A stretch of DNA of 64,000 bases, taken from contig JASWJB010000121.1 of assembly GCA_032433595.1 (NCBI GenBank), positions 1 through 64,000 on the forward strand, read 5' to 3'. The position numbers and the translations under genes were made by a program. The notes below the pieces were generated by a model. The model was not told the DNA's origin. It saw nothing but the letters and a program-made list of their open reading frames with translations, and made no database searches. Shown in pieces: positions 60,207 to 64,000 of the stretch; positions within the stretch are counted from its first letter, which is position 1; every line of letters begins with the position of its first letter. The DNA comes from Conoideocrella luteorostrata. Its lineage: Eukaryota > Ascomycota > Sordariomycetes > Hypocreales > Clavicipitaceae.

Positions 60207-60637
60207 TGGTGTTACGTTATTGACGCCAGAACAATTGCACAGTGGAAAATTGATAGGAATGGATAGAAAGTGATGAAACTTATGCTTTCCAAACTGATGG
60301 GGAATTCCTTCCTTTTATGCCTAGTTTCCGGGCTCATCTAATCCGTCAGATTCCTTCGGATTCCTCTGAATTTTCTGGTGCCTTTGCACAGCTGAAAACC
60401 TCCTGCAGTCAACCTCTAGCTCGTTCAGCTGCTTCACTAATTCCCTCACTAATCTAGCTATTTAAGGCTCTGATCTTCCTGACAGACGCAATTATCCTCT
60501 CCACAACTGGTGGTATTAGGCTAAGACCGAACGGATCTGCTGGATTAGGCGGGTGTTTAGGCTGCTGTCTGGACTGGTGTCTGGACAAGATACCTACGGC
60601 AGGAAAGAATAAGCACTAACCATGTCAGAACGAATAC

Positions 60638-60726
60638 AAATAAGAGGGTTTGGAAGGGTCTATTTGAGGAGGAATTCTTCTTATCATCAACACACAACAT
60701 CTTCCATCATCATCAATATACATGTA
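60638..60726 (+). repeat. LTR-like fragment, second copy
   Basis: Counterpart of the block at 5724-5849. It starts AAATAAGAGGGTTTGGAAGG and contains TCTATTTGAGGAGGAA and then CATCATCAATATACATG. It lacks the expanded CATCAG run of the left copy. It lies immediately before the duplicated block at 60736. Confidence 0.4.
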
Positions 60727-60735
60727 ATTTGAGAG

Positions 60736-61250
60736 GTTCAAATTCATGTGCATCAATGGGAAGGGCTGTGTTACGATGATGATGGATACAAAATTTCTCG
60801 TCTGACGGCCTCGTCCAAATCCCCATATTTATACCCTTATAATTTGAGATGCCCTTGTCCCGCATTCCTGCCTCAGGCCCAGAGATCACGTTATCCTGCA
60901 CCCACTATCCGTGTAAGTCACACACAACCGTGTTATCCGACAACATGAATCTGACCGCCTTCCAGTTAAACGTAACAGGTTCAGCTATTACGTCTAGGAA
61001 TATCTTGCTTAGAAGCTCTTCAACGACATCAATCCAATCATATTAGGCACTAGAACGGAGTTTCCAACGAAGACGCAATTCAAGAGTATAGGGAAACTTG
61101 ATTTTGGACTTGGGCGAGCAGCCTAAATCTAAACCCGCCCTCCCCCTTTCCCCCTCTCTTATAGCTAGCTCTTATGACTTGAATGAGTTGGTCAAGTCCA
61201 AGTTCTTACGAGAGCAATTCAGTTATCCTGCAGGGGATATCTTTTGCCCA
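60736..61250. repeat. Diverged duplicated segment, copy 1
   Basis: Two blocks (60736-60944 and about 61093-61250) match 62227-62424 and about 62845-62975 in order and orientation. Shared anchors include ATTCCTGCCTCA, GTTATCC and TCCTGCAGG(A/G)GATATCTT. Many mismatches are C/T or G/A. No protein signature survives. It is best read as part of a decayed transposon. Confidence 0.65.
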
Positions 61251-62226
61251 CCACTGGTGTGTGGGCAGAAAGGAGCCTCTAGGGTGGCCAGATTTAGTTC
61301 ACGTGAGTTTTGGACTTGGCCGAATTGATCAAATCAAATGATACAGCTATAAGTAGGGGCTTATCCCCCCTGTGGGCAGATCATCATGAAGTCAAGAAGT
61401 TTTCCCCTTGAGTTCAAGAAGTGTATTTTTGTTCAAGTACTCAAGTAGTCAGTATCAATGATGACAGGCTTTCAAAGGCAATGTCAAAATCACAAAGTGT
61501 CAATTTGCTTCACAAAGAAGGCATGGGATTTTCATGTTCTGGAGGGATGCAATGACAACTATAAATACACCACACAAGGCTGACTAAAATCATCCTTGTG
61601 GAAGAAAACCTTTCCCCCGCGCAACTACCCTACGCGTGTTCAAATTCCCGCACAAAATGTGAGCGGTGTGTGTGTGCTTCGGGTCGACAAACTGGATACT
61701 AAGATCAAATGGTCTAGCTATTCTGCCTGGGAATATCGCGTCAGCGACTTTTCGAGGATGTCACGAGAAATCACAAGGTAAGCGCAAACGCTCAGATGGT
61801 CGATCAGACGGTCAGAAGGAATTAATTGCGCGAAGAAGTAAGCAATACCTATTGAGAGAAGTCCCCCGATTACGACCATGACTTTCATCACTTCCAACAA
61901 CACTTCCTCCTAATCCCACGCTTACCCAAAAAACCAACCACAACCCGCAACTCATCTTGCGCAACTGGAGCATCCGCCCCAAGGAACGCCAAGTTAACAG
62001 GCATGGCACACTTCGCAAGCAAATTAGTATAGCTGCTAATGTTATCTCAGCAGTATCATGGCTAAGCAGGATGGATGCTAAGCCCACTACCACCCTCCAA
62101 GCGGGATTTCATCTTAGAATCCATCGATACCCCAGCTAAGATGGAAACAGCGATAAATCACAAGCTACCGAAAGAAGTCGAGAAGGTATTGGATGGAGCC
62201 TGCTCGTACTGGAGGCAATTGGACGG

Positions 62227-62975
62227 GTTCAGATTTCTGTGCATTGATGGGCGGAGCAGTGTTAATTTAATAATGATGGATACGGAATTCCTCATCTGAC
62301 GACCTCATCTAAATCCCATACACTCTAGGACGCCCTTATCCCGAATTCCTGCCTCATGCCCAGAGGCTACGTAATCCTACACGCACTATCTGCGTAAGCC
62401 ACACACATCCGCGTTATCCAACAGCTCGCTCTGCTAGAGAGAAACAGTAGAGCAGTTCTTTCTCGTGTCCAGGAGGGATTCAATGTCTATTCTTCTGACT
62501 TCTAGCTGGCTAGGAATTATCTATAAGAAGAGGTCTAATTCCTCGTCAGAATAGCTAGAGTATAAGAACAATTCCACCGGATTAGAGGACCATAGCTACT
62601 CATATTGTGACAAATGATATCACTTCAGACATATTAAGCACTTGGAGCAGGGTTCTGAACCGAAACAAATAACAGGACATGCAATTATACAACTATACCT
62701 AGCCAACAAACGTAGGGTTAAGAGAATAATACTTAGAAACAAAGAATATGTTACTATTCTTAAACCTAAGATAAGCACACCTCTACAATGCCGGGACATA
62801 TGAAGCACTTGGAGCAGGGCTCTGAACAAAGACGTATTTCAAGCGCGAAGGGTAGACTTGATTTCTGGCTTAGATAAGCAGGCTAAAACCCCTATTATAG
62901 CTAATTTACATGATTTGGCCAATTTCCAAATTCTCACAGGAGCAATGCTGTCATCCTGCAGGAGATATCTTCCGC
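62227..62975. repeat. Diverged duplicated segment, copy 2
   Basis: Second copy of the segment at 60736-61250, carrying about 270 extra bases between the two conserved blocks. The extra part contains the 33-bp direct repeat described separately. Transitions dominate the differences from copy 1, a pattern compatible with repeat-induced point mutation. Confidence 0.65.
62629..62830. repeat. 33-bp direct repeat inside copy 2
   Basis: ACATATTAAGCACTTGGAGC at 62629 recurs at 62798 as ACATATGAAGCACTTGGAGC; both continue AGGG(T/C)TCTGAAC. The copies are 169 bp apart and may mark an insertion or local duplication. Confidence 0.7.
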
Positions 62976-64000
62976 CTGCACAACAGAAACCTTCGATGCC
63001 TCCAGCAATCCACCTACTTCTCATGAGCTGCCTGTTTGCCAACCAAAACACTCTCCAAGCTGCACGCTCTCCGGATCTCCCTCTGACCTCCTGCTGACAA
63101 TACATTTCTCGTAGTAGAGAGTCTTTACAACTGTGGGTTGCACAAGGTGTCGTGCAATTACGGTATCGATACCAATTGCGGTCAAAATGCAAATATATTC
63201 AATAAGTCTCTGTATATCTAAGAGGGAGAAAACAGGTCACGATACGAAGCCTAATAATGTCGTATAAATAGGGTGGTCGGAAGGTGACCACGTGACTCGC
63301 TCCGTGCTTCTTATTGTGCTTGGCGGGATTCCAACAACAACCTACTACACGCCTCTAGAATTCGTTCCTAGCTTCCCAGCTTCCAGGGTAAACCGCACCG
63401 ACCCAATCCAGTCTCAGATTCCACAACAGCAAGATGAGATATAGCCTGGAGACGGAGTAAACCATGGCTTGGCTTCAACTACCACAATCACGTTTTGTCT
63501 TCCATTCCTGGCCCCGAGTCGAGATCTGGTTTGCGAGACCAAGCTGAGCTTCGAGGACAGTGAACTGGAAAGATGCGGGAGCTCTGTGTCTAAGGGGAGT
63601 GTATTCAACATCCGTCGGACGTCTTACCGGCGGCCGTCGAGGCGCTGCTAGCGAACAGACTCTGATGTCGCAATGCAATACTCAGGAAAATATTTTAAGT
63701 ACATGGCATTCTATCTATCCTCCAATAGAAATGAATCGAAATGTGCAATTGAGCTAAAATTTCTACCTACGTCGATAGGGTATCCCATAGCACGATAAAT
63801 GCCGAATATACTCAACTGCATATTACATACTTAACAGCACAATGACTTCACATCACAAAAGTTCAACCAATTCAGTATTTATTCCCCTGTCTCAAATCTT
63901 GCACATCCACATCCACGGGACCAGGGCAAGAGCCATCCACCAGGCTGTCTCTCAAAACCATCATCTAGATTATCAGGACCAGCCACTGGGACTATCCCTT
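62976..64000. other. Right-end region without a supported gene
   Basis: A TATAAATAGGGTGG element at about 63256 resembles a promoter or LTR start, but no matching partner was found. Short frames near 63470-63650 lack ATG starts or motifs. The window ends in sequence with no visible structure. Confidence 0.4.

Noticed and set aside
62560..62840. Possible retroelement zinc-knuckle remnant (YHF-x-HIKHLEQG-like reading)
   Set aside because: Stops interrupt the reading and the required Cys residues are absent. The resemblance is too weak to assign a gag origin.
63240..63330. TATAAATAGGG block as a third LTR copy
   Set aside because: Only the TATA-like core matches the other LTR-like blocks; flanking sequence does not align.

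Overview
The window is nuclear DNA of a filamentous ascomycete, most likely a member of the Sordariomycetes and plausibly Hypocreales. The evidence is short (about 50-130 nt) GT-AG introns, a XlnR/XYR1-type Zn2Cys6 regulator whose N-terminus and C-terminus match the Trichoderma type, a HET-C2 type glycolipid transfer protein, and a multi-domain LysM chitinase of fungal subgroup C. No bacterial-style operons, rRNA genes, CRISPR arrays or convincing tRNA genes were seen.

Layout. 0.3-4.5 kb: a nine-exon LysM/GH18 chitinase-like gene (+) that has lost its catalytic glutamate. 4.5-9.3 kb: mostly non-coding, with a CAT-rich microsatellite, an LTR-like relic and a small Gly-rich protein gene. 9.3-11.9 kb: a membrane-anchored sulfatase-superfamily enzyme resembling lipoteichoic-acid synthase (+). 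13.4-14.3 kb: a glycolipid transfer protein (-). 16.3-19.1 kb: phospholipase D (+). 21.7-24.9 kb: the endosomal BRO1 protein (+). 26.6-28.4 kb: a flavocytochrome b2-type lactate dehydrogenase (+). 28.7-31.7 kb: the CTF18 clamp loader (-). 32.1-33.9 kb: mitochondrial ribosomal protein uS4m (+), head-to-head with CTF18. 33.9-39.5 kb: gene-poor. 39.5-42.3 kb: a Zn2Cys6 factor (+). 42.3-50.8 kb: a gene desert with short repeats. 50.8-53.8 kb: the xylanase regulator xlnR/xyr1 (+). 55.8-57.0 kb: an orphan bZIP-like protein (+), followed by a degenerate tandem repeat. 57.6-64 kb: no intact gene; diverged, transition-rich duplicated blocks that look like decayed, possibly RIP-affected transposon remains.

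Functional picture. The conserved genes are unlinked housekeeping functions: lipid metabolism and transfer (PLD, GLTP), multivesicular-body sorting (BRO1), sister-chromatid cohesion (CTF18) and mitochondrial translation (uS4m). The two Zn2Cys6 factors and the bZIP protein make the right half rich in regulators. The most striking unexplained signal is a 9-mer, TACTCCGTA/TACGGAGTA. I count 19 exact copies, all outside coding sequence, between 14.5 and 49.7 kb; chance would give about 0.5 in a window this size. Some copies form overlapping head-to-tail runs and some form hairpin-capable inverted pairs upstream of genes. Exon boundaries were inferred by reading splice sites and protein-family conservation by eye, without transcript evidence.
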